NCBI RefSeq assembly: GCF_016862455.1 | Contig: NZ_BOMZ01000109.1 | Coordinates: 38,985-102,984 of the forward strand | Origin: Actinoplanes utahensis | Lineage (GTDB): Bacteria > Actinomycetota > Actinomycetes > Mycobacteriales > Micromonosporaceae | DNA length: 64,000 nt | Direction: 5' to 3' | Part shown: positions 33,975 to 43,138 of the stretch, in pieces | Position numbering within the stretch: the stretch's first letter is position 1 | How the letters are laid out: each line of letters starts with the position of its first letter | Position numbers and translations under genes: made by a program | Notes under the pieces: model-generated | Databases searched by the model: none | What the model was told of the DNA's origin: nothing | The model's input: only the letters and a program-made list of their open reading frames with translations

Positions 33975-35237
33975 TTGAGCTACGACGTGGTCATCCTCGG
34001 ACTCGGGTACGTCGGGCTGCCCCTGGCGCAACAGGCGATCCGGAGCGGCATGTCGGTCCTCGGCTTCGACATCGACGAGACGGTGGTCCGCAGCCTGGGC
34101 GAGGGCCGCTCGCACGTGGACGACCTGAGCGACGCCGACGTGGCCGCGATGCTGGCCGGCGGCTTCCAGCCGACATCCGACGAGACGCTGATCGGGCAGG
34201 CCCGGACCGCGGTGATCTGCGTGCCGACGCCGCTGTCCGAGGGCGACGGGCCGGACCTGCGCGCGGTGCTCGGCGCGACCTCGGCGATCGGCCGCAATCT
34301 GCGTCCCGGGATGCTGGTGGTGCTGGAGTCGACGACCTACCCGGGGACCACCGACGAGGAGGTGCGGCCCCGGCTGGAACAACTCTCCGGGCTGACCGCG
34401 GGCATCGACTTCCACCTGGCGTTCTCGCCGGAGCGGATCGACCCGGGCAACGAGAGGTACGGCGCGCACAACACCCCGAAGGTGGTCGGCGGGTACACGC
34501 CGGCGTGCACGGACACCGCGGAGGCCTTCTACGGCAGGTTCATCGAGACGGTGGTGCGGACCCGGTCGACCCGGGAGGCGGAGACGGCGAAACTGCTGGA
34601 GAACACGTACCGGCACGTCAACATCGCGCTGGTCAACGAGATGGCGCGGTTCTGCCACGAGCTGGACATCGACCTGTGGGACGTGATCCACGCGGCGTCC
34701 ACGAAGCCGTTCGGGTTCCAGGCGTTCTACCCCGGCCCGGGCGTCGGCGGGCACTGCATCCCGATCGACCCGAACTACCTCTCGCACAACGTGCGCAGCA
34801 AACTCGGATATCCGTTCCGGTTCGTGGAGCTGGCCCAGGAGATCAACACCACGATGCCGGCGTACGTGGCCCGCCGGGCGCAGAACCTGCTCAACACCGA
34901 CGGCCAGGCGGTACGCGGGGCGACCGTGCTGCTGCTCGGCATCACCTACAAGGCAGACATCGCCGATCAGCGGGAGTCGCCGGCCGCGCCGCTGGCCCGG
35001 CACCTGTCCGCGCTCGGCGCCACTGTCGCCTACCACGACCCGCATGTGACGACCTGGGACCTGGACGGGGTGCCGGTCTCCCGGACCGAGGACCTGGAGG
35101 GCGCCGCCGCCTCCGCCGACCTGGTGATCCTGGTGCAGAACCACCGCGAGTACGACGCCGATCACCTGGCCCGGATCGCGAAGCGGTTCTTCGACACCCG
35201 CGGCGCCACCACGATCCGCGAGGCGCACCGGCTCTAA
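33975..35237 (+). CDS. Nucleotide-sugar dehydrogenase (UDP-GlcNAc/ManNAc 6-dehydrogenase type)
   Basis: 420 residues. NAD-binding GLGYVGLP (9-16), then CVPTPL, FSPERIDPGN and the active site with K206 (AETAKLLENTYR) and nucleophile C261 (GVGGHCIPIDP). The FAFSPER/YPGPGVGGHC style matches the WbpA/WecC branch that oxidises UDP-HexNAc to the uronic acid rather than UDP-glucose dehydrogenase. Supplies an acidic amino sugar for the island's polysaccharide. TTG start with AGAAGGAG upstream, 31 bp after the Stealth-like gene. The stop codon overlaps that of the convergent next gene. Confidence 0.88.
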   Translation: MSYDVVILGLGYVGLPLAQQAIRSGMSVLGFDIDETVVRSLGEGRSHVDDLSDADVAAMLAGGFQPTSDETLIGQARTAVICVPTPLSEGDGPDLRAVLGATSAIGRNLRPGMLVVLESTTYPGTTDEEVRPRLEQLSGLTAGIDFHLAFSPERIDPGNERYGAHNTPKVVGGYTPACTDTAEAFYGRFIETVVRTRSTREAETAKLLENTYRHVNIALVNEMARFCHELDIDLWDVIHAASTKPFGFQAFYPGPGVGGHCIPIDPNYLSHNVRSKLGYPFRFVELAQEINTTMPAYVARRAQNLLNTDGQAVRGATVLLLGITYKADIADQRESPAAPLARHLSALGATVAYHDPHVTTWDLDGVPVSRTEDLEGAAASADLVILVQNHREYDADHLARIAKRFFDTRGATTIREAHRL

Positions 35238-36370
35238 GCGGCGGTGATCCGGGCGGTGAACCGGGCCGGCTCGGTGAAGCCGTCCGGGGTGTCCCCGCCG
35301 AGCGCCTCCAGGTAGGCCTGGCGGCGCACCTCGGCGGGGGTCAGCGCGCGCGTCGCGACGGTCGCCGTCACCAGGAGGTCCACCCGGGTCACCGCGCCCG
35401 CGGTGATCGTGACGGTCCGCACGAACGGCTCCGCGTCGATCTCCGGCACGGTCACCGAGGTCCGCGGTGGCCGGGCGGTGACCACCAGCTCGTGCTCGCC
35501 GGCGGGCAGCCGGTAGCACCAGGTCCGCCAGGAGAACGGCCGCGGCGTCCCGGCCACGGTCAGCTCCGGCCACGGCACCCAGGCGCCGGCCTCGCCGGTC
35601 GGGTCGAGGACCCCGTGCCCGTTGATGGTGAGCGTCCGCCGCAGCGCGCCGGTCACCACCAGGACGCCGTGGTCGCCGGCGAGACCGTCGGGCGGCGAGC
35701 CGTCACCGAGGAACCAGCCGGGCGCGTCGTCGCGACCCGCCTCGGCCGCCTCGGTGGACGCCGCGACGCGGTAGCGGTCGTCGGCGCGGCGCTTCGACCG
35801 GGCCCACACCAGGTATCCCAGCACGGGGACGGCGAGGGCGGCGAGGACGAACGGGGCGGCCCGGCCGGCGAACACCATCGCGATGAGGCCGGCGGCCATG
35901 AAACCGAAGACGACCGGGTTGGACGGCCCCGCGCCGATCCGGTGCCGCACCGGCTCCGGCGCCAGCACGCCCTCGGCGGAACCGAGGGTCGCCGGCGTCC
36001 AGAACTCCAGCCGCGCCATCTGCCCGTCGGCCACCCGGACCCGCCGCATCGAGGCGACGCCGAAGCGGTCACGGATCTCGACCAGGTGCTCGCCCGGCCC
36101 GGTGAGCACGACCATCCGGCCGAGCCCGTGCCACATCGGCCGGTCGTCGACACCGACCGCGTAGATCTTCGGCCATCGTGGCTGGTCGCCCTGGCCGGTG
36201 CGGACCCGGACCGCGATGCCGGCCGACCCGGCGGGCAGGTCCGGTGCGGGGGCGCCGTCCGGCCAGGGCAGCACCGGCGCTCCCGGATAGGCCCTCGCCG
36301 GCCTCGACTCGCCCGTGCCCAACCGTCCACCTCCCACGCCCGACGCCGTCCCACGATCGGCGTCGATCAT
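35234..36370 (-). CDS. Membrane protein of unknown function in glycan island
   Basis: 378 residues. An N-terminal ~165 residues with a beta-rich repeat (MVVLTGPGEHLVEIRDRFG) precede two close hydrophobic segments (NPVVFGFMAAGLIAMVF and APFVLAALAVPVLGYLVWA). A second beta-rich domain containing YRLPAGEHELVVTARPP follows, echoing the GEH-L-V motif of the first half. The two soluble halves may thus be related modules on the same side of the membrane. Not recognised as a known family. It ends the minus-strand trio of the island. Confidence 0.7.
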   Translation of the reverse strand: MIDADRGTASGVGGGRLGTGESRPARAYPGAPVLPWPDGAPAPDLPAGSAGIAVRVRTGQGDQPRWPKIYAVGVDDRPMWHGLGRMVVLTGPGEHLVEIRDRFGVASMRRVRVADGQMARLEFWTPATLGSAEGVLAPEPVRHRIGAGPSNPVVFGFMAAGLIAMVFAGRAAPFVLAALAVPVLGYLVWARSKRRADDRYRVAASTEAAEAGRDDAPGWFLGDGSPPDGLAGDHGVLVVTGALRRTLTINGHGVLDPTGEAGAWVPWPELTVAGTPRPFSWRTWCYRLPAGEHELVVTARPPRTSVTVPEIDAEPFVRTVTITAGAVTRVDLLVTATVATRALTPAEVRRQAYLEALGGDTPDGFTEPARFTARITAA

Positions 36371-36377
36371 AGAGGCG

Positions 36378-36959
36378 TCAGGCCAGCAGGTCCGGGAGCG
36401 TCGGTGGGCTGTCCGGGTCGACGAAGAGGACGTGGGCCGCACCGTGCTCGGCGTACAGGCGTGACAGCCGGTCGGCGAGCACCTCGTCCCACCGGCGGTC
36501 CGGGCGGTGCCGCTGCCACGTCTCCCGGTCCGGCAGGTACTCCAGGATCAGCCCGTCGCCGCGCAGCAGCGAGAACTCCGGGTGGTCGGTGAGCACCACG
36601 GCCCGGTGGTCGGGGTCGATCAGCACCCGGCGGCGGATCGTCCGGGCCAGCTCGGTCAGCCGGGGCAGGTCGAGGCCGATCGCCACGTACAGGCGGGCCG
36701 GCAGCGGGCCGCCCACCGGACCGCGGCGCGGCAGCCGGCGGCGCCGGATCCGGTTCACCAGCCGCAGCGGGTCGCGGGCCAGCAGCACCAGGCCGCGGCC
36801 CAGCCGGTAGGAACGGCTGCGGCGCAACCGGCGGACGGTGTCCCGGTGCCGGTCCCGCTCCCCGGCCAGACCGGCGCACCGGTCCCGCCAGGCGTCCCGC
36901 TCCTGCTCGACCGTACGCAACCGCACCAGCAGGGACTGGGTCCCGTCGTCGTCAGGCAT
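36378..36959 (-). CDS. Coiled-coil protein of unknown function, glycosyltransferase-associated
   Basis: 193 residues. The N-terminus is a short coiled coil (VRLRTVEQERDAWRDRCAGL) running into a very basic stretch (RRLRRSRSYRLGRGLVLLARDP) of the type seen at the edges of glycan-assembly proteins that sit at the membrane. The second half is a compact alpha/beta region (RAVVLTDHPEFSLLRGDGL). No known family. The start overlaps the end of the upstream glycosyltransferase gene by eight bases, implying coupling and a shared role. Confidence 0.65.
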   Translation of the reverse strand: MPDDDGTQSLLVRLRTVEQERDAWRDRCAGLAGERDRHRDTVRRLRRSRSYRLGRGLVLLARDPLRLVNRIRRRRLPRRGPVGGPLPARLYVAIGLDLPRLTELARTIRRRVLIDPDHRAVVLTDHPEFSLLRGDGLILEYLPDRETWQRHRPDRRWDEVLADRLSRLYAEHGAAHVLFVDPDSPPTLPDLLA

Positions 36960-38961
36960 GCGCCACACTCCCCTCCCACACGAGACCGGCCAGCCAGCCG
37001 GCGGCTTCCGCGGCGCCGTTGTCCAGGGCCACCTCGGCACAGCGGCGGCGCAGCGCGTCCCGTACGTCCTGGCGCACCGCCTGCCGCAGCACCTCGTCCA
37101 GATCGTCGCCGCCGGGATCCTCGACGATCAGCGCGGCGCCCGCGGCGGCCGCGAACCGGGCCCGGTTCACCTGGTCGTCCAGGGCCGCCCCCGGGTCCGG
37201 CACGAAGACCGCCGGCACCTCGAAGCCGATCAGCTCGTGGAACAGGTCGTAGCCGGACCCGCTCACCACCAGGTCGAACCCGCGCAGATAGCGGCTGATC
37301 GGGTAGTGCCGCACCTGGTTCGGGCCGGCCGGCACCACCTGGAACCCGGCGCCGCGCAGATGCCGGGCGATCCGCCCGGCCGGCGTCGAGATGTCGTCGA
37401 GGTCCCCGTCGCCGACCTGCACCAGGGCGGCCGGGCGGCCCGGCGCCAGCCCGAGAGCGGCCCGCGCCTCCTCGGCGCCGGCCAGCTCGGCCCGGTCCAG
37501 GTAGGTGATCGGCCCGACGACCCGCACCCCGTCCCGGTCGGTCACCGTCACGCCCTCGTCGGCGGCGGACGCGAACTCGCCCGGCTCCAGCACGTGCCGG
37601 AACACCCGGCGCCGGTCGAGCCACTCGTGCCCGGCGCCGCGCCGCCACATCGACCGGCGAACCCACACCCAGGTGATCCCGGGCCGGGCCTCGGCGGCGG
37701 CGACGATGCCGTCGTGCGGGACGCCGTCCACCGCCACCACGGCCGGGCGGTGCAGGTCGATCAGGTGCTCCAGGCGGCTGCGCAGCAGCTCCGACCAGGG
37801 CTCGCGGGGCAGGCCGAGCACACCGGGCGACGGGATGTACTCGGTCAGGAAGCCCTCCCGGTGGGCGACCACGGCGCCGTGCGACTGGGTGGCGACCACC
37901 ACCGGGGTCCCCTCGGGCAGCCGCCGGCCGATCGCCATCAGCCGGGACAGCGAGCTCGGGCCGGCGCCGTTGTCGCTGACCAGCAGCACACCCCGGTTCG
38001 GGGCGGTACGCGATGCGGGCAGGGCGGGCGACGGCGAGGCGCCGGGACGGACACCACGGTCGGCGAGGCGGGCCAGATGGGCGGCGGGACCGTACCTGAT
38101 CCCGGCGAACTCCCGCCCGCGCAGCCCGATCGCCCGATGGTGCTCCCGGTTCCCGTACAGCCGGTGGACCAGCTCCGGCACGCCCGCCGGATCGCTGTAG
38201 AACGCGGCGTCGCCGAACATCGGCCGGAACCGCTCGTCGACGATCACCGGAACGCCGGCGGCCATCGCTTCCAGGACGGCCCGGCCGGACGCGCCGGGCC
38301 GATCCGGGTCCGGGAAGTGCACGAAGAAGTCCAAGCCCGCCAGAGAACCGGCCGCCCCGGGGTCAGCGAGCACACGGACCTGGAGATCCGGCGAATCCGG
38401 GAGCGACGAGCCGGAGGGGGCGTGCCACCCGATCACCGGAACGGGGCCCCGCGGCACCGGCTCGCCCTGCCGGACCGGCCCGTCGACCACCTCGTGCCAG
38501 TCGGCCTCCGCCAGCACCCTGCCCGGGTCGGCACGCAGCAGTTCCGCCCGGACCAGCGGGCTGACCGGCGCCCACTCGATCCCCGCCCCGAACAGGCTCG
38601 CCACCCGCCGCCGGACCTCCTCGCCGGGCTCGGTGTCCAGCACCACCACCGCCCGGCCGGACCGGACCCGTGGCTCGGGGGCCGGGTCGCCGGCCAGGAC
38701 CTCGGGCCTCCGCACCACCAGCAGCCGGGCCGTGACCGGCTCGCCCTCGGCGGCCAGATCGGCCGAGCCGTCCCGGATCAGCCCGGTGATCACCGGGTCG
38801 AACGGGTGATCACCGGCCAGCAACGGCGACCGCACATGCACGAGCGTGGTGCCGAGACCGGCCCGGGCCTGGGCACGGATCTCCGCGGCGACGCCGGCCG
38901 GGGCGTCGCCGGGAAGGCGGAAGTCCGAGAGGATCGCCACGTCGTGGACGGTCGCGGTCAT
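36952..38961 (-). CDS. Two-part glycosyltransferase (GT4-like half plus GT28/MurG-like half)
   Basis: 669 residues. The first half (to about 320) has the C-terminal nucleotide-sugar region of GT-B enzymes: DFFVHFPDPDRPG, then AVLEAMAAGVPVIVDERFRP. The second half (about 345-660) is a separate MurG/GT28-like fold with GVLLVSDNGAGPSSLSR at the start and LVVSGSGYDLFHELIGFEVP then DDQVNRARF near the end, the acceptor-handling pattern of that family. The frame is open far upstream; ATG at 38961 begins the recognisable protein. It is divergent from the next glycosyltransferase across 82 bp. Confidence 0.7.
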   Translation of the reverse strand: MTATVHDVAILSDFRLPGDAPAGVAAEIRAQARAGLGTTLVHVRSPLLAGDHPFDPVITGLIRDGSADLAAEGEPVTARLLVVRRPEVLAGDPAPEPRVRSGRAVVVLDTEPGEEVRRRVASLFGAGIEWAPVSPLVRAELLRADPGRVLAEADWHEVVDGPVRQGEPVPRGPVPVIGWHAPSGSSLPDSPDLQVRVLADPGAAGSLAGLDFFVHFPDPDRPGASGRAVLEAMAAGVPVIVDERFRPMFGDAAFYSDPAGVPELVHRLYGNREHHRAIGLRGREFAGIRYGPAAHLARLADRGVRPGASPSPALPASRTAPNRGVLLVSDNGAGPSSLSRLMAIGRRLPEGTPVVVATQSHGAVVAHREGFLTEYIPSPGVLGLPREPWSELLRSRLEHLIDLHRPAVVAVDGVPHDGIVAAAEARPGITWVWVRRSMWRRGAGHEWLDRRRVFRHVLEPGEFASAADEGVTVTDRDGVRVVGPITYLDRAELAGAEEARAALGLAPGRPAALVQVGDGDLDDISTPAGRIARHLRGAGFQVVPAGPNQVRHYPISRYLRGFDLVVSGSGYDLFHELIGFEVPAVFVPDPGAALDDQVNRARFAAAAGAALIVEDPGGDDLDEVLRQAVRQDVRDALRRRCAEVALDNGAAEAAGWLAGLVWEGSVAHA

Positions 38962-39043
38962 GGTCAGCTCAACGAACCGCGTACACCCGGCGTCACGCAC
39001 GCCCACCCCGGCGCGTTGATCCTTCCGACCGGAGAGGGGGGCC

Positions 39044-41434
39044 ATGCGCAGACAGCACACGACACCGGACGCGTACGGCACGGACCTGCTGGAACGTCTC
39101 TGGCGGGATCTGTCCGCGGTGACGCCCGCCGGTCCGGCCACGGCCGCCCTGCACACCCGCTCGGCCGGGGCGCGGACCCTGCTGGCGTACGCCGCCGCCC
39201 GCCGGTCCGCCGACGAGCTGGTCGCCGCCGCCCGGGAGAGCCGGCTCTTCCCGGACGCCGACGCGTGGGCGTTCGGCGAGCTGGCCCGGGTGGTCTCGCT
39301 GCAGGACCTGTACCCCGGCGACCGGGCCGACGGCCTGGCCCTGTTCGAGTCGCTGCTGCGCACCTTCGGCCCGGCCGGGGTGGCGCCCGAACATCAGGGG
39401 CTGCACGCGCAGATCGCGTTCGCCGCCGGTGACCCGGTCCGGGTCGCGAAACTGCTCGCCGACTACCCCGAGGTGCCCGAACCGGTCCGTGCGGCGCTCG
39501 TCGTCGACCTGGCCACCAAGGACGAGTGGCCGGGCCGGTTCGCCGCGCTGCTGCCGGAGCCCGGGCTCACTCTGGACGGGACGGCGGCGACGAGCTTCGA
39601 CCGGATCCGCTCCACGCCGGCGCCCCGGCACGGATCGGCGCACCGGATCACCACGATCGTCACCACCTATCAGCCCGGACCGGAACTGATCACCACGGTC
39701 CGCTCGCTCGTCGCGCAGAGCTGGACCAACCACGAGATCCTGGTCGTTGACGACGGGTCCGGGCCGTCCGCCGACGCGGTGCTGGCGCGGGCCGCCGGAC
39801 TCGACCCGCGGGTCCGGATCATCCGGATCCCGTCGAACGGCGGCGCCTACCGGGCGCGCAACGCCGGGCTGGACATGGCCACCGGCACGTTCGTCACGTT
39901 CCAGAACTCCGGCGACTGGTCGCACCCGATGCGCCTGGAACGCCAGGCCGAACCGCTCCTGGCCGGCCCCGGCCCGGTCGCGACCACCTCGACCGCGATC
40001 CGGGTCACCGAGGACCTGGTGGTGACCCGGCCCGGGTTCGGCGAGTTCCGGTCGGACGACCTGTCCTCGCTGATGCTCCGCCGCTCGGCGGCCCTCGGCC
40101 GGCTCGGCTACTTCGACCCGGTACGCAAAGGCGCCGACGCCGAGTACGCCGGCCGGGCCCGCGCCGTCTTCGGGCCGAACGCCGTCCGGAGCCTCGGCGG
40201 CGAGCCGCTCGCCCTGATCCGGCTGACCGGCCGGTCCCTCGCCGGCACGGAGACCGGGCCCGGGTGGACCCATCCGGAACGGCACGCGTACCGCTCCGCC
40301 TTCCAGGCCTGGCACCGCCGCCTCGCCGCCGGGCTCGAACCGGCCCTGCGCCCGCGCTCACCGCAGAACCGCGCCTTCGCCGCGCCCCGCGGACTGGCCG
40401 GCGACGCCGACCTGCGCCGCTGCGCCTACGACGTGATCCTGGCCGGCGACTGGAGCGGCCACGGCGACACCGCCTGGCCGATCGCCGAACGCGTCCGTGC
40501 CCTGCTCCAGCCGGGCCGCTCCGTCGCGATCCTGCACCTCGACGCCCTGGCCGGCGTGGCCGCCCCGCAGCCGCCCGGCGGCCTGGACCCGACCATCCAG
40601 CAGATGATCAACGCCGGTGTGGTGGACCAGGTGGTCCTCGCCGACGCGGTGCAGGCCCGACTGGTGCTCGTGCACGGGCCGTCGGTGCTCGGTTTCGCCC
40701 CCGGCACACCATCCGCCGTCCGGGGCGCCCGCGTGGTGATCACCTCCGACCCGGCCTGGACCCCCGCCGCCGCGCACTGCGCCGCCGAGGCCCGCCGGCT
40801 CTTCGGCGTCGAACCGCTGTGGGCGCCCACCAGCCCGGCCGCCCGCGCCGAACTCGCCGCCGGCCCGTTCGGTTCCCGCCTCACCCCGGTCGACGTGCCC
40901 GGAACCGTCAACCTGCGGCAGTGGCGACTGCACCGCTCCGGCCCGCGCGCCGACCGCCCGGTGATCGGCCGGATCCACACCGGCCGCTTCGGCGAATGGC
41001 AGCGGCTCACCTCGGCGCTGGCCGCCGCCGGCAACCTCGACATCCGCGTCCTGGACCTCGGCGACCGGGCGGCCCGGCGGGCGCCGGAGGGCTGGCTCAC
41101 CTACCGCGACACGGACGTGGACACCCGCGGCTTCCTGCACCAACTCGACTTCTACCTGCATCTGCCGTCCGACGAGCCGGCCGACGCCACCTGCCCGGAG
41201 GTGCTGATCGCGATGGCGGCCGGTTGCATCCCGGTCGTCGAGCACCAGCACCTGGCAGCGCTCGGACCGGCTGCCGTCCACGCCACCGCGGACGACCTGG
41301 CCGCCACCGTCGAACGCCTGCACGCCGACCCGGCGGCCCTGCTGGCCCGGAGCGAGTGCGCCCTGAACTTCGCCGAGACCCACCATCCCCACCACCGCTA
41401 CGCCGCCGCGGTCACCGCTCTGCTCACACCGTGA
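39044..41434 (+). CDS. Large glycosyltransferase, GT2 plus GT4-like
   Basis: 796 residues. A helical N-terminal region (1-195) precedes a GT-A/GT2 domain (about 200-400: ITTIVTTYQPGPELITTVRSL, VVDDGSG at 234-240) and a C-terminal GT-B-like part with IGRIHTGRFGEWQRL and FYLHLPSDEP then EVLIAMAAGCIPVVEH. The expected metal-binding DxDD of GT2 reads NSGDW here, so the first domain may be altered or inactive. Architecture and many motifs match the 43139-45613 gene, indicating an ancient duplication. Good GAGAGGGG site upstream of the ATG. Confidence 0.75.
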   Translation: MRRQHTTPDAYGTDLLERLWRDLSAVTPAGPATAALHTRSAGARTLLAYAAARRSADELVAAARESRLFPDADAWAFGELARVVSLQDLYPGDRADGLALFESLLRTFGPAGVAPEHQGLHAQIAFAAGDPVRVAKLLADYPEVPEPVRAALVVDLATKDEWPGRFAALLPEPGLTLDGTAATSFDRIRSTPAPRHGSAHRITTIVTTYQPGPELITTVRSLVAQSWTNHEILVVDDGSGPSADAVLARAAGLDPRVRIIRIPSNGGAYRARNAGLDMATGTFVTFQNSGDWSHPMRLERQAEPLLAGPGPVATTSTAIRVTEDLVVTRPGFGEFRSDDLSSLMLRRSAALGRLGYFDPVRKGADAEYAGRARAVFGPNAVRSLGGEPLALIRLTGRSLAGTETGPGWTHPERHAYRSAFQAWHRRLAAGLEPALRPRSPQNRAFAAPRGLAGDADLRRCAYDVILAGDWSGHGDTAWPIAERVRALLQPGRSVAILHLDALAGVAAPQPPGGLDPTIQQMINAGVVDQVVLADAVQARLVLVHGPSVLGFAPGTPSAVRGARVVITSDPAWTPAAAHCAAEARRLFGVEPLWAPTSPAARAELAAGPFGSRLTPVDVPGTVNLRQWRLHRSGPRADRPVIGRIHTGRFGEWQRLTSALAAAGNLDIRVLDLGDRAARRAPEGWLTYRDTDVDTRGFLHQLDFYLHLPSDEPADATCPEVLIAMAAGCIPVVEHQHLAALGPAAVHATADDLAATVERLHADPAALLARSECALNFAETHHPHHRYAAAVTALLTP

Positions 41435-41885
41435 GAAGCGGCACGTCGCACCGCGTGACAGCGGCATCGCGGGACGCGAGAGTCATCTCTTCGGTGATCG
41501 CCTGCGCGACGAGTAGCCGGTCGAACGGGTCACGGTGATGCAGAGGAAGACGACCGGCTGCCATCGCGTGCGTATGCGACACCTGCAATTCCCGGAAACC
41601 GACATTTCATATCCGCTCCGCCATGTCAGTCGGCCCGACCAATCTTCCCGTCGATTGCTTGATGGTGATTCCCGCAGATCCGGAAATCCTTGGCGATCTC
41701 GGCGTTGGTCTCCGGCGAATCCCCATCCCCCGGCAGATCACCTGACCGGCCAGGGAACCGTGACCCGTGCGATCGACCCGGCGGACCAGCGGAACCATGC
41801 GGGCGACAGGAGTGCCGGCCCGGTCGATGACGATCTCCTCACCACGCTCCACCCGTTCGATGATGAGTGGCAGATTCGGCTGCCA
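41424..41885 (-). pseudogene. Decayed antitoxin-toxin (Phd-like plus PIN/VapC-like) fusion
   Basis: Around 41873-41725 the minus strand encodes a Phd/YefM antitoxin core (LIIERVERGEEIVIDRAG, PVARMVPL) lacking a proper start. In the same frame, from about 41687, it runs straight into the middle of a PIN-domain toxin (ITIKQSTGRLVGPTDMAERI), reaches an in-frame TGA at 41607-41609, and then continues with the toxin's C-terminal half (GFRELQVSHTHAMAAGRL, HHRDPFDRLLVAQA, LTV stop). The end of the antitoxin and the first ~50 toxin residues are gone, as expected after a deletion. Toxicity is very unlikely. Confidence 0.75.
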
Positions 41886-42064
41886 CCCTGACGACCCGGC
41901 CGGACGGGCGGCAACGCAACGGTGACGAGGAGGCAACCGGGTGACATTCGAGTGGGGACGGGCGGCGCCGATGAGAACGGTACGCCCGGCGGCACCGCCG
42001 GGAACGACCCGAAGACCGGGCCGGAACCCCCTCCCGGCCCGTCGCGGTGCCCCCGCACCGCGAC

Positions 42065-42099
42065 GCGCGCCCCCGCCATCCCCCATGGCGGGGGCGCGC
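42065..42099. terminator. Strong terminator hairpin
   Basis: Perfect 15-bp stem GCGCGCCCCCGCCAT / ATGGCGGGGGCGCGC with a CCCCC loop, 24 bases beyond the methyltransferase stop on the minus strand. Bounds the island's minus-strand pair. The rest of 41886-42064 shows nothing recognisable. Confidence 0.85.
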
Positions 42100-42123
42100 A
42101 CTGCTTTCCGGCCCGGCCGTCGC

Positions 42124-43128
42124 TCAGGCTTGAACGGGCACCATCGCCGTGGTTCGGGTGAACGACAGCACCGCGTGCCGGCTGCCCGGCTCGTTCTCGG
42201 GCGTCAGGTGGGACCAGGAGGCGGGGACGTCCGGGCCGGTGGCGACCACGGTGGCCCGATCCGCCAGGCGGTTCTCGATCATGTGCAGGGCCGGGTGCCG
42301 GGTGTCCTCGCCGTCCGGCGCCGGCGGCCCGTCGATCAGCACGAAGTCGATGTCGTGCAGGTCGGCGAGAGCCTCCGGGTCGTACCACGGATGGTCGTGA
42401 CCGTCGATGCCGACCGGGGTGAGCGGCGCGTCGCGTACCTCCGCGGTCTTGTCCAGGCCGTGCGCCGACAGCAGCGCGCGGGTACGCCGGGCGAAGCCGG
42501 CGTCGTGGTCCAGGGTGATCAGCCGGCCTCCCGTCTTCTCCAGGGCGTAGGCGATCCACACCGAGGACACGCCGCTGCCCAGTTCCAGCACCAGGCGCGG
42601 CTTGCGCAGCCGGATCAGGTGCAGCAGGTCGAGCAGGCCGGCCGGGTCGAGGGTGTGCTCGCCCGGCGGTGGCATCGGCGCGCGCGGGGTGAAGCCCTGG
42701 AACAGCTGCACGGTCGCCTCGAACTCGGCGGGCAGCGCGGCCAGCCGGGCGGCGCTGGCCTGGCCGCCGGTGAGCTGCCGGAGCGCCGCGATCGCCTCGG
42801 CGAGTTCGAGGTGACGGTCGCCGGCGGTGAGCCGCTCCCGTTCCACGGCGGCGACCAGGCGGCGCTGCATCTCCTCGACCGTGGTGCGCAGGTCCCGCTG
42901 GGCGATGACACCGGCCCGCTGGGCTCTGGCCAGGCGGCGGAACAACAGCATCGACGTGGCCAGGCTGATGCACCCGAGCACGGCGAGCAGGGCGACGGCG
43001 ATCCCGGTGTGCCCGGTGAGCGCGGTCGCCGCGGCGGCGGCGCAGAGGACGCCGGCGACCGACATCACCGCGGTCTGCGGGCCGCTCAGGCGCGGCAGCC
43101 GGCGGTGGATTCGGCTGATTGTGCTCAT
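42124..43128 (-). CDS. Membrane-anchored class I SAM methyltransferase
   Basis: 334 residues. Two N-terminal hydrophobic segments (TAVMSVAGVLCAAAAATAL, IAVALLAVLGCISLATSML) are followed by a coiled-coil stretch and a Methyltransf_24-like domain: LVLELGSGVSSVWIAY (motif I), LITLDHDAGFARRT and FVLIDGPPAP. The ELGSGVSS glycine loop and the acidic LDHD residue bind SAM. Probably methylates a sugar of the island's glycan at the membrane. ATG at 43128 lies 10 bases after the upstream glycosyltransferase stop, so they form one operon. Confidence 0.8.
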   Translation of the reverse strand: MSTISRIHRRLPRLSGPQTAVMSVAGVLCAAAAATALTGHTGIAVALLAVLGCISLATSMLLFRRLARAQRAGVIAQRDLRTTVEEMQRRLVAAVERERLTAGDRHLELAEAIAALRQLTGGQASAARLAALPAEFEATVQLFQGFTPRAPMPPPGEHTLDPAGLLDLLHLIRLRKPRLVLELGSGVSSVWIAYALEKTGGRLITLDHDAGFARRTRALLSAHGLDKTAEVRDAPLTPVGIDGHDHPWYDPEALADLHDIDFVLIDGPPAPDGEDTRHPALHMIENRLADRATVVATGPDVPASWSHLTPENEPGSRHAVLSFTRTTAMVPVQA

Positions 43129-43138
43129 CGGAACTCCC

